The notes: generated by a model not told the origin, from the sequence alone. Positions 27,541-38,344 are shown, numbered from the stretch's first letter. The stretch is 64,000 bases of DNA from Pectobacterium peruviense (GCF_002847345.1 NZ_LXFV01000034.1:29365-93364), one strand, 5' to 3'. A program made the numbers and translations.

Positions 27541-27567
27541 TTAATTTTTACGCAGAGTAAAATAAAT
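27541..27567. promoter_or_regulatory. Mlc operator of ptsG
   Basis: On the minus strand TATTTATTTTACTCTGCGTA matches the Mlc site of E. coli ptsG (TTATTTTACTCTGTGTAA) as recalled. Mlc represses ptsG when glucose is absent. It lies about 105 bases before the start codon. The following 5' leader contains GGGGGC...CCCC segments able to fold, also similar to E. coli. Confidence 0.6.
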
Positions 27568-27752
27568 AGCGTTCACAATGTTTGATTGCTATCACGTTTC
27601 CACAAGCCAACAGGCTGAGAACGAACAGATATTGCACTTTTTTGTGATATATCGCTAAAAAACACGTCCCCCTGAAGAGGAAAAACCTGATCAAGGGGAT
27701 TGTCGGGCGCTATTAATTACACGGGTAAAAAAAACTCGGCTATTCTCAGCCA
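27568..27752. other. Remaining ptsG-tatD intergenic region
   Basis: About 185 bases upstream of the ptsG Mlc site. It contains TTTTTTGTGATATATCGC, half of a CRP-like site, and an A-rich run following tatD that reads as T on the minus strand but has no good stem. CRP activation of ptsG is known in E. coli; the site here is only tentative. Confidence 0.35.
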
Positions 27753-28550
27753 CTATTGTGCTGCGGTCAACCGAGCCGGATCGATGTGAAACAGGCGGGA
27801 AAAGTTTTCTGTTGTGGCAGCTGCGAGGGTTTCCAACGATGTACCTTTCACTACGGCAAGGTATTCCGCGACATCACGCACATACGCAGGCTGGTTTTCC
27901 TGACCTCTGAACGGGACAGGCGCTAGCCAAGGGGAATCTGTCTCAATCAACATCCGATCCAGCGGCACATAACGTGCTACGTCACGTAATTCCTCTGCAT
28001 TACGAAACGTCACGATCCCAGAAAACGAGATGTAGAATCCCATATCCAGCAAGGCTTTTGCCGTGATCAAATCTTCCGTAAAGCAGTGCAGAACACCACT
28101 GCATTTCTCCGCATGTTCGTCACGCAAAATCGCCAGCGTATCTTCACGAGCAGAACGCGTATGCACGATAACGGGCTTGTTCAGGTCATTGCCAATACGA
28201 ATATGTTCGCAAAACGATTCCTGCTGCTGGGCTTTCGTCTCCTGCTGATAGAAATAATCCAGCCCCGTTTCCCCCATCGCCACCACACGGCTAGCACAGG
28301 CTAACTCACGCAGTTCGGCATAATCATAAGGGGCTTCCTGATTGAGGGGATGAACACCGCAGGAAAACGCCACGTTATCGCGCTCACCGATTAACTCCAC
28401 CATGGCTCGATAACCGGGCAGCGTTGTCGCCACCGCCAGAAGGAAACCGACATCACGGAGTTTCGCTTTCTCCAGCACATCGGAGACATCTTTATGCAAT
28501 GACTGATAATCCAGACCGTCAAGATGACAGTGGGAATCCACTAACAACAT
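27753..28550 (-). CDS. ycfH: TatD-family metal-dependent hydrolase YcfH
   Basis: A 265-residue TIM-barrel hydrolase of the TatD DNase family. Metal ligands are in VDSHCHLDGL, GETGLDYFYQQ, PVIVHTRSARE, GVLHCFTED and LIETDSPWLAP. The start at MLLVDSHCH was chosen from family alignment; the longer reading upstream would overlap holB. Its exact substrate is not settled, though some relatives have 3'-5' nuclease activity. It lies between holB and ptsG as in E. coli. Confidence 0.94.
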   Translation of the reverse strand: MLLVDSHCHLDGLDYQSLHKDVSDVLEKAKLRDVGFLLAVATTLPGYRAMVELIGERDNVAFSCGVHPLNQEAPYDYAELRELACASRVVAMGETGLDYFYQQETKAQQQESFCEHIRIGNDLNKPVIVHTRSAREDTLAILRDEHAEKCSGVLHCFTEDLITAKALLDMGFYISFSGIVTFRNAEELRDVARYVPLDRMLIETDSPWLAPVPFRGQENQPAYVRDVAEYLAVVKGTSLETLAAATTENFSRLFHIDPARLTAAQ

Positions 28551-28569
28551 GATATTTACTCGATAGTAA

Positions 28570-29580
28570 TTAAACAGAAAAGGGATGGCTGTCGCGCTTA
28601 ACCGACGAGGCAAACGTGCGTTCGCCATCAAGCAGGCGTTCCGTCAGCAGCAGTTCGCGATTCACACCGGTGACGGTCAGTAATTTTTGTCGGCAAGCCA
28701 GCCACTGTTGCAGCTCATACTGTAAATGCGCAGACGGTTCGCGCGCCAGACGCTCAACCAGTTCGATCTGATCTTGATTCACCAAATGCTCGCTAGCACC
28801 CTGTTGCCATTTCATGGCATCCAGCAGTAGCGCGGACAGCCAGTGAATTCTCACATCCGCATCGTCATGATTCAGTTGCGGTATCAATGAAAGCTGATCC
28901 CGTGAAGTCATCGCAGCAGAAAATGCCTGGCACAGTCCGCTACGCTGCTTCCAGCGTTCTGGCTGCAATAATGCTTCGGCCGCAAGCGGTGCGCCCGATT
29001 GCAATCTCAATGCCGTACGCAATGCTTTACTATCATGACGATGGCGCGTATTCAGCCACAGGATACTCTGCGTCTCATTCGGCACATCCAGATAGTGATA
29101 CAGGCAACGACTGCGTAAAGTGGCTAACAACCGAGCTGGCTCACGGCAGCCCAATAAAAAGAAGGTATTTTTGGGGGGTTCTTCCAGCGTTTTCAGTAGA
29201 GCGTTCGCTGCCGCTTCTGTCAGTTGCTCAGCGGAAGCCAGCCAGATCACTTTTGCTCCGCCCTGTCGGGAATGTTGGTACACCTTTTCCACGACGTCAC
29301 GCACCGGATCGACGCCCAGACTATGTTTGCCTTTCTCCGGGCTCAGCACATGCCAATCTGGGTGTGTTCCCGCCGTCATCAAATTACAAGAGTGACACTG
29401 GCCGCAGCTTTTCATGCCGTCAGGTCGCTGGCAGATCAACCAGCGGCTCAGCGCATAAATAAGCGATTCATCGCCCATGCCCGGCAGCGCATGCAACAAC
29501 ACCGCATGGTGGCCTCTGCCAGCCTGATATTGACCAATAAGCTGCCGATAAGAGGCATTCAGCCACGGATACCAGTCCAT
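28570..29580 (-). CDS. holB: DNA polymerase III delta-prime subunit
   Basis: A 336-residue clamp-loader subunit that opens and loads the beta clamp with DnaX and delta. The AAA+ fold shows a degenerate P-loop (HALPGMGDESL), the zinc module cysteines in CGQCHSCNL, and the sensor segment AAANALLKTLEEPPKNTFFLL. The degenerate P-loop is normal, as delta-prime does not hydrolyse ATP. Its ATG shares a base with the tmk stop (TGATG), so translation is probably coupled. Confidence 0.95.
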   Translation of the reverse strand: MDWYPWLNASYRQLIGQYQAGRGHHAVLLHALPGMGDESLIYALSRWLICQRPDGMKSCGQCHSCNLMTAGTHPDWHVLSPEKGKHSLGVDPVRDVVEKVYQHSRQGGAKVIWLASAEQLTEAAANALLKTLEEPPKNTFFLLGCREPARLLATLRSRCLYHYLDVPNETQSILWLNTRHRHDSKALRTALRLQSGAPLAAEALLQPERWKQRSGLCQAFSAAMTSRDQLSLIPQLNHDDADVRIHWLSALLLDAMKWQQGASEHLVNQDQIELVERLAREPSAHLQYELQQWLACRQKLLTVTGVNRELLLTERLLDGERTFASSVKRDSHPFSV

Positions 29581-30239
29581 CAGAACTGTCCCTGCTCAAC
29601 AGGCTGCAATCCTTGTTGCTGCAACCACTGTTGTAACGTGGCCTGAATATCCGCACTGACGGCATCAATAGATTGTGATGCATCGATCGTCAGGATGCGG
29701 TCATCCTCCGCAGCCAATTCCTGATAGCGGGAGCGGGTACGATCAAAGAAAGCCAACGACTCCTGCTCGATTCTATCCAGCTCGCCGCGTTGACGCGCGC
29801 GCTGCAAACCGATGGCTGGCGGTAAATCAAGATAGAGCGTCAGGTCAGGGCGAAAATCGCCCAGCACGGTGTCACGCAGCGAGCGCAGCAGTTGCTGATC
29901 GATCCCACGTCCACCGCCTTGATAAGCCTGTGAAGAGAGATCGTGACGATCGCCGATAACCCATTTCCCATCTGCCAGCGCAGGTTTGATGACGTTATCT
30001 ACCAGTTGCACTCTGGCCGCGTAGAGCATCAAAACTTCCGCTTTGTCGGTAACCTTCTCATCGGCCATACCTTGCTTGATGAGTTCACGTAACTTCTCAG
30101 CCAGCGGCGTGCCGCCAGGCTCTCGAGTAAACATGACCTCTTTCACACCATGTGAATGCAGCGTTTCCACAACAATATTGCGCGCACTGGTTTTCCCTGC
30201 GCCTTCCAATCCTTCAATGACGATAAATTTACTGTTCAT
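29580..30239 (-). CDS. tmk: Thymidylate kinase
   Basis: A 219-residue kinase that converts dTMP to dTDP. P-loop [12 protein letters not shown] (about 8-19), the DR/E motif [17 protein letters not shown], and [19 protein letters not shown] are all present. The lid region carries the E. coli-type arginines ([12 protein letters not shown]). It overlaps mltG by 11 bases and holB by 1, so this is a tight mltG-tmk-holB-tatD operon. Confidence 0.97.
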   Translation of the reverse strand: MNSKFIVIEGLEGAGKTSARNIVVETLHSHGVKEVMFTREPGGTPLAEKLRELIKQGMADEKVTDKAEVLMLYAARVQLVDNVIKPALADGKWVIGDRHDLSSQAYQGGGRGIDQQLLRSLRDTVLGDFRPDLTLYLDLPPAIGLQRARQRGELDRIEQESLAFFDRTRSRYQELAAEDDRILTIDASQSIDAVSADIQATLQQWLQQQGLQPVEQGQF

Positions 30240-31248
30240 CCCGTTCCTTTAACGCTGAGCGGTATACCTTTACAGCACGATTATGGTCTGCAAGGTTAGT
30301 GGTAAAACTGTGTCCGCCTTTTCCATCCGCCACGAAATACAGATACGACGTTTTGGCTGGATGCGCAGCCGCATCCAATGACGCTTTCCCCGGCATTGCG
30401 ATCGGCGTCGGCGGCAAGCCGGAGATGACATACGTATTGTAAGGCGTCGGCGTATCTAATGCTTTACGGGTTATCACGCCTTTATAGTCATCCCCCATGC
30501 CATAAATCACCGTGGGATCAGTTTGCAGCCGCATACCAAGCCGTAAGCGATTGATAAAAACGGAAGCGACCTGCGTACGTTCTTCATTGATTGCTGTTTC
30601 TTTTTCAATGATTGACGCCATCGTCAGCAACTCGTCTGGTGTCTTATACGGTAAGCCTTCTTCACGCCCTTTCCATACGTCATCCACCGTTTTTTTCATA
30701 CGCTGGTGCGCACGCTGCAACAGGGCGCTATCGCTCGTACCGGCAGTGTATGAATAGGTGTCAGGATAAAACCAGCCTTCCGGGTTCGCCTTATCGTTGA
30801 TTTCCAACTGAGTGACGATGTCCTGTTCCGTTTTATCGGCCAGTACATGCTTGATATAAGGTGCCTGCTGCAATGTGACGATCCACTCTTTTAGACGGGA
30901 ACCTTCGACAAAGCGGATGGTGAATTGCGCTTCTTTTCCGCTGGACAGCAAGGCCAACATCTCGCGTACGCTCATTCCTGCTGTAAAGCGATATGTACCC
31001 GCCTTGAATTTTGCCAATTCGGGTTCGATACGCAGCAGCCACGGAAAAAACGCGCCATCGGTGATAATTTTTTGATCGAGAAGTAGCGTTTCCAGCCCTT
31101 CTCTTCCCGTACCGGCCGGAAGCGTGAAAATAGTTTCTTTTTCGATAGCCAATGGAGAACCAGCAAAACGCTGCATTTTCTGCCACGCTACCAGCAGCAT
31201 CAGGACAACAGCGGCAATAATCAGCAACCCAATTTTCTTTTTCTTCAT
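30229..31248 (-). CDS. mltG: Endolytic murein transglycosylase MltG (YceG)
   Basis: A 339-residue inner-membrane enzyme that cuts nascent glycan strands and may terminate glycan elongation. One N-terminal helix ([18 protein letters not shown], about 5-22) anchors it, then a LysM-like subdomain and the YceG domain. The catalytic Glu is in [15 protein letters not shown], and [12 protein letters not shown] is the conserved substrate-groove motif. It sits 14 bases after pabC in the E. coli order. Confidence 0.96.
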   Translation of the reverse strand: MKKKKIGLLIIAAVVLMLLVAWQKMQRFAGSPLAIEKETIFTLPAGTGREGLETLLLDQKIITDGAFFPWLLRIEPELAKFKAGTYRFTAGMSVREMLALLSSGKEAQFTIRFVEGSRLKEWIVTLQQAPYIKHVLADKTEQDIVTQLEINDKANPEGWFYPDTYSYTAGTSDSALLQRAHQRMKKTVDDVWKGREEGLPYKTPDELLTMASIIEKETAINEERTQVASVFINRLRLGMRLQTDPTVIYGMGDDYKGVITRKALDTPTPYNTYVISGLPPTPIAMPGKASLDAAAHPAKTSYLYFVADGKGGHSFTTNLADHNRAVKVYRSALKERDEQ

Positions 31249-31262
31249 AAATCAACCATCTA

Positions 31263-32060
31263 CTAGCAGTCAGAACTCAGGAATTGATAAAGCTCTCGGG
31301 AGTGGTAACACCAGACATGCGCCTGATTCACGGGGACTATCGGCATTAATGCATTACAAATCAGCACTTCATCCGCATCTGCCAGTGTAGTAACAGGCTC
31401 ACTGACGATCTGTAGCTCGAAACCAGACTCTGCCAGCAAGGCAATCATATGTTGTCGAGCAACACCATCCACACCTGACTGAGATAAATCCGGCGTATAG
31501 ACCCGATGTCCCTTACGCCAGAATAAATTAGCGGCACAGCATTCCACTAGCGCACCTGAGGTGTCAAGCACGAGGGTCTCCTCGGCTGAGGTCTGGTCAA
31601 GATGCGCACGAATCAACACTTGTTCAAGCCGATTCAAATGTTTTATTCCCGCCAGCAGCGGGTTTCTCGCTAACGTCACAGGGCTCAAACTCAGGCTAAT
31701 CCCCTGCTCACGCCAGACGGCATACTGTGCAGGATAATCTGCCTGCATGACTATTCGGGTTGGTTGCACACAACCTTGCGCACTATAACCACGCCCGCCG
31801 ACTCCACGCGTTAGCATGACTTTCACTACGCCGCTCGATCGTCCCTGCGCTGCCCCGACCATTTCAACGTGCAGATCTTCCCAGTCAACGGCAGGAAATA
31901 ATAGGCGTGTAGCAGCCTGTTGCAACCGTGCGATATGTCGATCGAGCCAGACAATCTCGCCATCACATATTCTGGCGGTCGTAAAACAGCCGTCACCATA
32001 CTGTGTACCCCGATCGAGTACCGAGAGCTGTTCCTGTAATTGACCATTAATCCACAGCAT
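31263..32060 (-). CDS. pabC: Aminodeoxychorismate lyase
   Basis: A 265-residue PLP fold-type IV enzyme that releases p-aminobenzoate from aminodeoxychorismate for folate synthesis. The PLP lysine is in LLAGIKHLNRLEQVLIR; other conserved parts are QYGDGCFTTARI and CNALMPIVPV. Start 32060 (MLWINGQLQ) follows GGAG by 7 bases and matches E. coli MFLINGHKQ; upstream ATG codons in frame are less likely. It begins the pabC-mltG-tmk-holB-tatD run. Confidence 0.94.
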   Translation of the reverse strand: MLWINGQLQEQLSVLDRGTQYGDGCFTTARICDGEIVWLDRHIARLQQAATRLLFPAVDWEDLHVEMVGAAQGRSSGVVKVMLTRGVGGRGYSAQGCVQPTRIVMQADYPAQYAVWREQGISLSLSPVTLARNPLLAGIKHLNRLEQVLIRAHLDQTSAEETLVLDTSGALVECCAANLFWRKGHRVYTPDLSQSGVDGVARQHMIALLAESGFELQIVSEPVTTLADADEVLICNALMPIVPVNQAHVWCYHSRELYQFLSSDC

Positions 32061-32143
32061 AATAAGCTCCGCGTCATTCATCGCCGTCAGCTTGCCAGTA
32101 AAGCGGCATCGCACACAAGCAGGCGAGTCTGATTTTATTCAGG

Positions 32144-32174
32144 CAAAAAAAAACCCGGAAACCGGGTTTTTTAT
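32144..32174. terminator. Terminator between fabF and pabC
   Basis: AAAACCCGG-AAA-CCGGGTTTT with A and T runs at either end works in both directions. In the minus direction it terminates the fab operon after fabF. Confidence 0.9.
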
Positions 32175-32188
32175 AGACGCTATTGCAA

Positions 32189-33430
32189 TCAAACTTTACG
32201 GAAGATCAGAGAACCGTTGGTTCCACCGAAACCGAAAGAGTTGCAGAGTACGTATTCCAGATCGCTGACCTGACGCGCCTCATGCGGCACAAAATCCAGA
32301 TCGCAGCCTTCATCTGGGTTATCCAGGTTGAGCGTTGGCGGAACAGCCTGATCGCGCAGAGCAAGAATACTGAAGATGGACTCCACTGCGCCTGCCGCAC
32401 CGAGCAAGTGACCCGTCATGGATTTTGTCGAACTCACCAGTACACGACTGGCATCTGCTCCAAATACGGATTTCACTGCCTGTGTTTCGGCTTTATCACC
32501 CGCCGGCGTAGAGGTGCCATGCGCGTTGATATAACCGATCTGGCTCGTTGACACACCAGCATCACGCAGTGCGTTTTCCATCGCCAGCGCTGCGCCTGAA
32601 CCATCCTCCGGCGGAGACGTCATATGATACGCGTCGCTGCTCATGCCAAATCCAACAATTTCTGCATAGATTTTCGCACCGCGCTTTTTCGCGTGCTCAT
32701 ATTCTTCCAGCACCATGAGGCCAGCACCGTCACCCAGCACAAATCCATCACGATCTTTATCCCACGGACGGCTTGCCGCCTGAGGATTATCATTACGTGT
32801 TGACAGCGCACGAGCAGCACCGAATCCACCAACACCTAATGGCGTACTGGCTTTTTCTGCACCACCGGCCAACATCACATCCGCATCATTGTAGGCAATG
32901 ATACGTGCTGCCTGGCCAATATTGTGCACGCCAGACGTACAGGCCGTAGCGATAGATATACTCGGGCCACGCAGTCCGAACATAATAGTAAGATGCCCAG
33001 CCACCATATTAACGATGGTTGATGGCACGAAGAACGGACTGATTTTACGAGGGCCGCCGTTCACCAGCGCAGTGTGGTTATCTTCAATAAGACCCAGACC
33101 GCCGATGCCGGAACCAATCGCCGCACCGATGCGCGGGGCGTTTTCTTCCGTTACTTCCAAACCAGAGTCCTGCATAGCCTGAACGCCAGCAGCAACACCG
33201 TATTGAATAAAGGCATCCATTTTGCGAGCTTCTTTACGCGAAATGAATTCCTCAGAATTAAAATTCTTTACTAAGCCAGCAAAACGCGTTGCGTAGGCAC
33301 TAGTATCGAAATGGTCGATCAGGCTGATACCACTCTGACCGGCAAGAAGAGCACTCCAGGTAGACTCAACTGTATTGCCGACAGGAGATAACATGCCCAG
33401 TCCGGTCACAACTACTCGACGCTTAGACAC
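32189..33430 (-). CDS. fabF: 3-oxoacyl-ACP synthase II
   Basis: A 413-residue condensing enzyme for elongation in type II fatty-acid synthesis, including the temperature-controlled step from palmitoleate to cis-vaccenate. The nucleophile Cys is in [14 protein letters not shown] (about 163), and the two active-site histidines are in [11 protein letters not shown] and [12 protein letters not shown]. The GTG start at 33430 with GGAGGA upstream yields [11 protein letters not shown] as in E. coli; the frame is open further upstream but lacks support. Confidence 0.97.
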   Translation of the reverse strand: MSKRRVVVTGLGMLSPVGNTVESTWSALLAGQSGISLIDHFDTSAYATRFAGLVKNFNSEEFISRKEARKMDAFIQYGVAAGVQAMQDSGLEVTEENAPRIGAAIGSGIGGLGLIEDNHTALVNGGPRKISPFFVPSTIVNMVAGHLTIMFGLRGPSISIATACTSGVHNIGQAARIIAYNDADVMLAGGAEKASTPLGVGGFGAARALSTRNDNPQAASRPWDKDRDGFVLGDGAGLMVLEEYEHAKKRGAKIYAEIVGFGMSSDAYHMTSPPEDGSGAALAMENALRDAGVSTSQIGYINAHGTSTPAGDKAETQAVKSVFGADASRVLVSSTKSMTGHLLGAAGAVESIFSILALRDQAVPPTLNLDNPDEGCDLDFVPHEARQVSDLEYVLCNSFGFGGTNGSLIFRKV

Positions 33431-33470
33431 GCTTATCCTCCAGGGAGGGAAAAAAAAGACACTGCGGGAC

Positions 33471-33502
33471 AAAAAAACTTAGGCGGTCGAATGACCGCCT
33501 AG
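33471..33502 (-). terminator. Terminator after acpP
   Basis: On the minus strand AGGCGGTC-ATTC-GACCGCCT is followed by AAGTTTTTTT. It lies between acpP and fabF and should cause partial termination, which fits the need for far more acpP than fabF product. Confidence 0.85.
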
Positions 33503-33512
33503 ATATGTTCGC

Positions 33513-33749
33513 TTACTGCTGGTTAGCCTGAATGAAATCAATGGCTGCTTGAACAGTCGTGATTTTTTCAGCTTCTTCGTCTGGAATCTCAGTATCAAAT
33601 TCTTCTTCCAGAGCCATTACCAGCTCAACAGTGTCAAGAGAATCAGCGCCGAGGTCATCAACGAAAGAAGCATTGTTTACGACTTCTTCCTGCTTAACAC
33701 CAAGCTGTTCAACGATGATTTTCTTAACGCGTTCTTCGATAGTGCTCAT
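33513..33749 (-). CDS. acpP: Acyl carrier protein
   Basis: A 78-residue acidic carrier of acyl chains. The phosphopantetheine serine is in GADSLDTVE. The sequence is nearly identical to E. coli AcpP. It sits between fabG and fabF with a 154-base upstream gap, likely holding its own promoter, and its own terminator downstream, which suits its high expression. Confidence 0.99.
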   Translation of the reverse strand: MSTIEERVKKIIVEQLGVKQEEVVNNASFVDDLGADSLDTVELVMALEEEFDTEIPDEEAEKITTVQAAIDFIQANQQ

Positions 33750-33903
33750 ACTCTTAAATTTCCTATCAAAACTCGCTTTCGCGATGGTTTTCGTAGTGTA
33801 TAAAATGTTTGAAAAGATGCAACAAAATCTCGGCTGGTCGAACCACGATTTTGTGCTATTTTGCGGTTATCACCGCAAATAAAGCAAATAGTTTTCGAGC
33901 TTT

Positions 33904-34638
33904 TTAGATCATATACATGCCGCCGTTGACATGCAATGTTTCGCCAGTAATGTAAGCAGCTTCATCAGAGGCTAAAAATACAACAGCACTGGCGATTTCT
34001 TTAGCATCACCGAGTCGGTTAGCTGGAACCGACGTCAAAATGCCTGCTCGCTGTTCTTCTGTCAATGCCTGAGTCATATCTGTTTCGATAAAACCAGGCG
34101 CGACCACGTTAACCGTAATACCACGAGAAGCTACTTCACGCGCGAGGGATTTGCTGAACCCAATCAGCCCCGCCTTCGCTGCAGCGTAGTTAGCTTGTCC
34201 TGCATTGCCCATCGTTCCCACAACGGAACCGATGGTAATGATACGGCCAAAACGTTTCTTCATCATGGCACGCATAACCGCTTTAGACATACGGAATACC
34301 GAGGTCAAATTGGTATCCAGAATATCGTGCCATTCATCATCTTTCATACGCATCAGCAGGTTATCACGGGTGATACCGGCGTTATTGATAAGAATATCAA
34401 TTTCCCCGAATTCCGCGCGAATTTCGGCTAACACGCTTTCTACTGACGCTGCATCAGCAACATTCAGCATATAACCTTTACCGTTCTCACCCAGCCAACT
34501 GCTGATAGCTTCAGCACCTTTTTCGCTGGTTGCGGTACCAATGACTTTTGCCCCGCGGGCAACCAACGTCTCGGCGATGGCACGCCCTATACCACGGCTT
34601 GCACCGGTAACCAGTGCAATTTTCCCTTCAAAACTCAT
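33904..34638 (-). CDS. fabG: 3-oxoacyl-ACP reductase
   Basis: A 244-residue short-chain dehydrogenase that reduces 3-oxoacyl-ACP with NADPH. The cofactor motif is VTGASRGIGRAIAE, the NNAG motif is ILINNAGITRDNLL, and the Ser-Tyr-Lys triad lies in TIGSVVGTMGNAGQANYAAAKAG. Length is that of E. coli. It lies 14 bases after fabD. Confidence 0.98.
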   Translation of the reverse strand: MSFEGKIALVTGASRGIGRAIAETLVARGAKVIGTATSEKGAEAISSWLGENGKGYMLNVADAASVESVLAEIRAEFGEIDILINNAGITRDNLLMRMKDDEWHDILDTNLTSVFRMSKAVMRAMMKKRFGRIITIGSVVGTMGNAGQANYAAAKAGLIGFSKSLAREVASRGITVNVVAPGFIETDMTQALTEEQRAGILTSVPANRLGDAKEIASAVVFLASDEAAYITGETLHVNGGMYMI

Positions 34639-34652
34639 TGTCTTCTCCGTTC

Positions 34653-35582
34653 TTATTTCTCAATCGCCGCTGATAGAGAAGCAGGATCGTTCACCGCTGC
34701 TGCTGTCAGAGTATCGACGATTCGTTTGGTTAAGCCAGTCAATACTTTACCCGGCCCGACTTCTAACAGTGATTCAACGCCCTGAGAAGCCATGAATGCA
34801 ACACAGTCAGTCCAGCGCACTGGGCAATAAAGTTGGCGTACCAATGCATCACGAATGGCTTCTGGTGTGGTTTCGATGCTTGCATCAACATTATTTACCA
34901 CTGGGATGACCGGAGAATTAAAGGTCACGGATTCCAGCGCCACAGCAAGCTTCTTCGCAGCGGGTTCCATCAACGCGCAGTGTGACGGAACGCTGACAGG
35001 CAACGGCAGCGCGCGCTTCGCACCTGCCGCTTTACACGCAGCACCAGCACGCTCAACGGCGTCTTTATTACCTGCAATCACGACCTGACCCGGTGAGTTG
35101 AAGTTTACCGGCGATACCACCTGCCCCTGAGCGGATTCTTCACACGCCTTGGCAATCGCATCGTTATCAAGGCCGATAATGGCATACATAGCGCCAGTGC
35201 CTTCCGGCACCGCTTCTTGCATCAGTTTGCCACGCAATTCAACCAGACGAACAGCCTGTTGGAAATCCAGAACACCCGCGCAAACCAGCGCAGAATACTC
35301 ACCGAGGCTATGGCCAGACATCAACGCAGGCGTTTTTCCTCCCTGCTGCTGCCAGGCACGCCAGATAGCAACAGAAGCGGTCAGTAATGCAGGCTGTGTC
35401 TGCCAGGTTTTATTCAACTCTTCAGCAGGCCCTTGCTGGGTAAGCTGCCACAAGTCATAACCTAACACTTCAGAAGCCTGAGCAAACGTTTCGGTGACGA
35501 TCGGGTGTTCTGCCGCAAGTTCAGCCAACATTCCTACCGTCTGCGATCCCTGACCGGGAAACACCATTGCAAATTGCGTCAT
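34653..35582 (-). CDS. fabD: Malonyl-CoA:ACP transacylase
   Basis: A 309-residue enzyme that transfers malonyl units to ACP. The nucleophile Ser is in GHSLGEYSALVCAG, the catalytic His is in VPSHCALMEP, and the N-terminal motif is FAMVFPGQGSQTVGM. It is between fabH and fabG with short gaps (17 and 14 bases), as in E. coli. Confidence 0.98.
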   Translation of the reverse strand: MTQFAMVFPGQGSQTVGMLAELAAEHPIVTETFAQASEVLGYDLWQLTQQGPAEELNKTWQTQPALLTASVAIWRAWQQQGGKTPALMSGHSLGEYSALVCAGVLDFQQAVRLVELRGKLMQEAVPEGTGAMYAIIGLDNDAIAKACEESAQGQVVSPVNFNSPGQVVIAGNKDAVERAGAACKAAGAKRALPLPVSVPSHCALMEPAAKKLAVALESVTFNSPVIPVVNNVDASIETTPEAIRDALVRQLYCPVRWTDCVAFMASQGVESLLEVGPGKVLTGLTKRIVDTLTAAAVNDPASLSAAIEK

Positions 35583-35599
35583 ATCACAATCCTGTTTAA

Positions 35600-36553
35600 T
35601 TAAAAACGAACCAGCGCGGAACCCCAGGTAAAGCCGCCACCGAAGGCTTCAAGCAGCACTAGCTGCCCTGGTTTAATACGCCCATCGCGCACGGCTTCAT
35701 CAAGCGCTGAAGGTACGGAAGCGGCGGAGGTATTACCATGACGATCGAGCGTCACAACCACCTTGTCCATCCCCATACCCAGCTTTTTCGCCGTGGCACT
35801 GATGATGCGCAGGTTAGCCTGATGAGGCACCAGCCAGTCTAATTCACTTTTGTCCAGTTGAGCCGCTTGCAGCGTTTCTTCAACAATGTGTGCCAGTTCA
35901 GTCACTGCCACTTTGAAGACTTCATTACCTGCCATCGTCAGGTAAGCAGGCGTATCCTTGTGGTTACGATCCTGATGTGGCAACGTCAGCAAATCGCCAT
36001 AGCGGCCATCGGCATGCAGATGAGTGGAAAGAATACCCGGTTGCTCTGATGTTGTTAACAACACGGCACCAGCGCCGTCACCAAAAAGAATCAGCGTACC
36101 GCGATCTTCAGGATCCAATGTACGAGACAATGCGTCGGAACCGATCACCAGTGCGTATTTCACCGCACCACTTTTAACGTATTGATCGGCAACGCTCAGC
36201 GCATAGGTAAAACCTGCACAGGCCGCGGCCAGATCGAAAGCAATGGTATCTTTGATCCCTAATAACTGCTGAACCTGACAGGCTGAGCTAGGGAAAGCAT
36301 GACTTGATGATGTTGTAGCAACGATAAGAAGGCCGACCTCAGAAGCATCGACATTCGCCATTTCCAGCGCTTTCTGCGCGGCACGGTATCCCATGGTCGC
36401 AACGTTTTCATTCGGCGCAGCAATACGGCGCTCACGGATTCCAGTACGTGTGACGATCCATTCGTCCGTCGTTTCCACCATCTTTTCTAAATCAGCGTTT
36501 GTCCTGATTTCTTCAGGCAGGTAGCTGCCCGTTCCGATTATTTTTGTATACAT
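35600..36553 (-). CDS. fabH: 3-oxoacyl-ACP synthase III
   Basis: A 317-residue initiating condensing enzyme that joins acetyl-CoA to malonyl-ACP. The nucleophile is in [14 protein letters not shown] (Cys112 by E. coli numbering), with His in [11 protein letters not shown] and Asn in [12 protein letters not shown]. It starts 6 bases after the plsX stop. Confidence 0.98.
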   Translation of the reverse strand: MYTKIIGTGSYLPEEIRTNADLEKMVETTDEWIVTRTGIRERRIAAPNENVATMGYRAAQKALEMANVDASEVGLLIVATTSSSHAFPSSACQVQQLLGIKDTIAFDLAAACAGFTYALSVADQYVKSGAVKYALVIGSDALSRTLDPEDRGTLILFGDGAGAVLLTTSEQPGILSTHLHADGRYGDLLTLPHQDRNHKDTPAYLTMAGNEVFKVAVTELAHIVEETLQAAQLDKSELDWLVPHQANLRIISATAKKLGMGMDKVVVTLDRHGNTSAASVPSALDEAVRDGRIKPGQLVLLEAFGGGFTWGSALVRF

Positions 36554-36559
36554 GTACGC

Positions 36560-37606
36560 TTAGTCACTCTTGGGTAATACCGCTTCTAGACGAGCGGCAA
36601 TCCGCTCGGGAAGCTGCCGCCGTACCGTCTGCATTGCCTGTTCAATAGCAACCGCAAACGCTCTCTGGTTTGCTGCACCATGGCTTTTGATTACAGTTCC
36701 CCGTAATCCTAGCAGGCATGCGCCATTATATTGATCGGGATTCAAATGACCGAAACGCTTTGATAAGCGTTTTTGTAACAAACGCCCCAGCCATTTCAAC
36801 CACCAAGACCGCTTTTGTTTTTGCTCTGGGCCTAAAGCCGGAGACTTCAGGAGTGACAGGAACATCCTTACCACGCCTTCCACTGTTTTCAGTGTGACAT
36901 TACCCACAAAGCCGTCACAGACCATCACATCCGTTTTCCCCGTCAGCAGATCGTTGCCTTCCAGGTAACCGATATAATTTATTGATGGTGCCTCTTTTAG
37001 CTGTGCCGATGCTTCACGGATAGTGCTCAGCCCTTTGCTTTCTTCTTCACCGATATTCAACAACGCGACCCGAGGATTAGTCAGTCCCAGCACTTCTTCT
37101 GCCATCACAGATCCCATCACGGCAAACTGGACCAGCATCGTACTATCACAGTCAACATTCGCTCCCAGATCCAACACGACTGTTTTTCCGTGTTGCTGGT
37201 GAGGTAATACTGACACCAACGCCGGTCGCTCAATTCCGTCCAGTGGCTTAATCAGGAGCTTGGCCAGCCCCATGAGTGCCCCTGTATTGCCCGCGCTCAC
37301 GCAGGCCTGTGCCCTACCGTCTTTAATCAACTCAAGCGCGATGCGCATTGAGGTACCACGGCTCGCACGAATAGCCTGCGATGGCCTCGCATCACTAGCA
37401 ATAACCGACTCCGCCGGAACAACTTCTAAGCGGGAGAGTAAATCAGAATCGACTTTGGCAAGTAATGGAGTGATCGCAGCAGGATCGCCGACTAATAACA
37501 AATTGAGAGCTGGATTAGAAGCCAGTGCCTGCAATGCAGCAGGCACTGTTACGCAGGGACCAAAATCCCCGCCCATCGCATCTAACGCCAGAGTTAGGCG
37601 TGTCAA
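36560..37606 (-). CDS. plsX: Phosphate acyltransferase PlsX
   Basis: A 348-residue peripheral membrane enzyme that makes acyl-phosphate from acyl-ACP for phospholipid synthesis. Motifs include [44 protein letters not shown] and [15 protein letters not shown]. The start codon is TTG at 37606, with AAGG upstream, giving TRLTLALD as in E. coli; another TTG five codons earlier lacks a good site. Relative to E. coli the C-terminal tail is shorter and the loop near residue 270 differs. Confidence 0.96.
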   Translation of the reverse strand: MTRLTLALDAMGGDFGPCVTVPAALQALASNPALNLLLVGDPAAITPLLAKVDSDLLSRLEVVPAESVIASDARPSQAIRASRGTSMRIALELIKDGRAQACVSAGNTGALMGLAKLLIKPLDGIERPALVSVLPHQQHGKTVVLDLGANVDCDSTMLVQFAVMGSVMAEEVLGLTNPRVALLNIGEEESKGLSTIREASAQLKEAPSINYIGYLEGNDLLTGKTDVMVCDGFVGNVTLKTVEGVVRMFLSLLKSPALGPEQKQKRSWWLKWLGRLLQKRLSKRFGHLNPDQYNGACLLGLRGTVIKSHGAANQRAFAVAIEQAMQTVRRQLPERIAARLEAVLPKSD

Positions 37607-37635
37607 GGTATTGCCTTGCAAATAATTCGCAAGAA

Positions 37636-37806
37636 TTACTTAGCAATAACCTTGCGACCGCGGTAGTAACCATCCGCAGTGATGTGGTGACGCAGGTGAG
37701 TTTCGCCAGAAACTTTATCTACGGATACAGAAGAGGTAGTCAGCGCATCATGTGAACGACGCATACCACGTTTGGAACGGCTAGGTTTGTTTTGTTGTAC
37801 GGCCAT
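37636..37806 (-). CDS. rpmF: 50S ribosomal protein L32
   Basis: A 56-residue ribosomal protein, read directly from the minus strand as [20 protein letters not shown], with the end [17 protein letters not shown]. It matches E. coli L32 closely. It lies 16 bases after yceD and 29 bases before plsX, the conserved yceD-rpmF-plsX-fab order that links ribosome and membrane synthesis. Confidence 0.98.
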   Translation of the reverse strand: MAVQQNKPSRSKRGMRRSHDALTTSSVSVDKVSGETHLRHHITADGYYRGRKVIAK

Positions 37807-37822
37807 GGACCTTACTCCTTAA

Positions 37823-38344
37823 TTACTTACGCTTTAAACTGGCTAATACGGCAAATGGATTTGGTTTTTCCGCCTCTGCAGGCAGTTGACCAAAAACCAT
37901 GTCCGCTTCGGACACTTCACAGTGTTCAGAATCATGCACCGGGGCGATAGGCAACATCAGAATAATTTCATCTTCAATCATTGCCAGCAGATCGACTTCG
38001 CCAAACTCACTAACGCCGATCGGCTCATACGCTTCCGGTAACGCTTCGGCCTGCTCATCATTGACGACCGGGCTGAAACAGAATGTCGCATGGACTTGAT
38101 GTTCAAACGGCTTCCCGCAACGCTGACACATCAGTGTGACCGTAACGTCAGCGTTACCGTCAATCACCGCCAGACGCTGATTATCAATATTGAAAGATAA
38201 AGAGGCCTGAACATCACTATCCACACTCACCACTGACTCGGCAACACGCTCTACTTGTTCAGCCGAATAGACACCAACGTAATCTAAACGCTTCTGAGCA
38301 GTGCGGACCGCATCAAGGGTTAGGGGTAATTTTACCTTTTGCAT
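37823..38344 (-). CDS. yceD: YceD family protein (DUF177)
   Basis: A 173-residue conserved protein. It carries a CxxC...C-type pair ([14 protein letters not shown]) and an acidic C-terminal half ([24 protein letters not shown]). Family members are required for normal 23S rRNA levels in some bacteria and plants; the biochemical role is not known. It heads the yceD-rpmF-plsX-fab operon. Confidence 0.94.
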   Translation of the reverse strand: MQKVKLPLTLDAVRTAQKRLDYVGVYSAEQVERVAESVVSVDSDVQASLSFNIDNQRLAVIDGNADVTVTLMCQRCGKPFEHQVHATFCFSPVVNDEQAEALPEAYEPIGVSEFGEVDLLAMIEDEIILMLPIAPVHDSEHCEVSEADMVFGQLPAEAEKPNPFAVLASLKRK

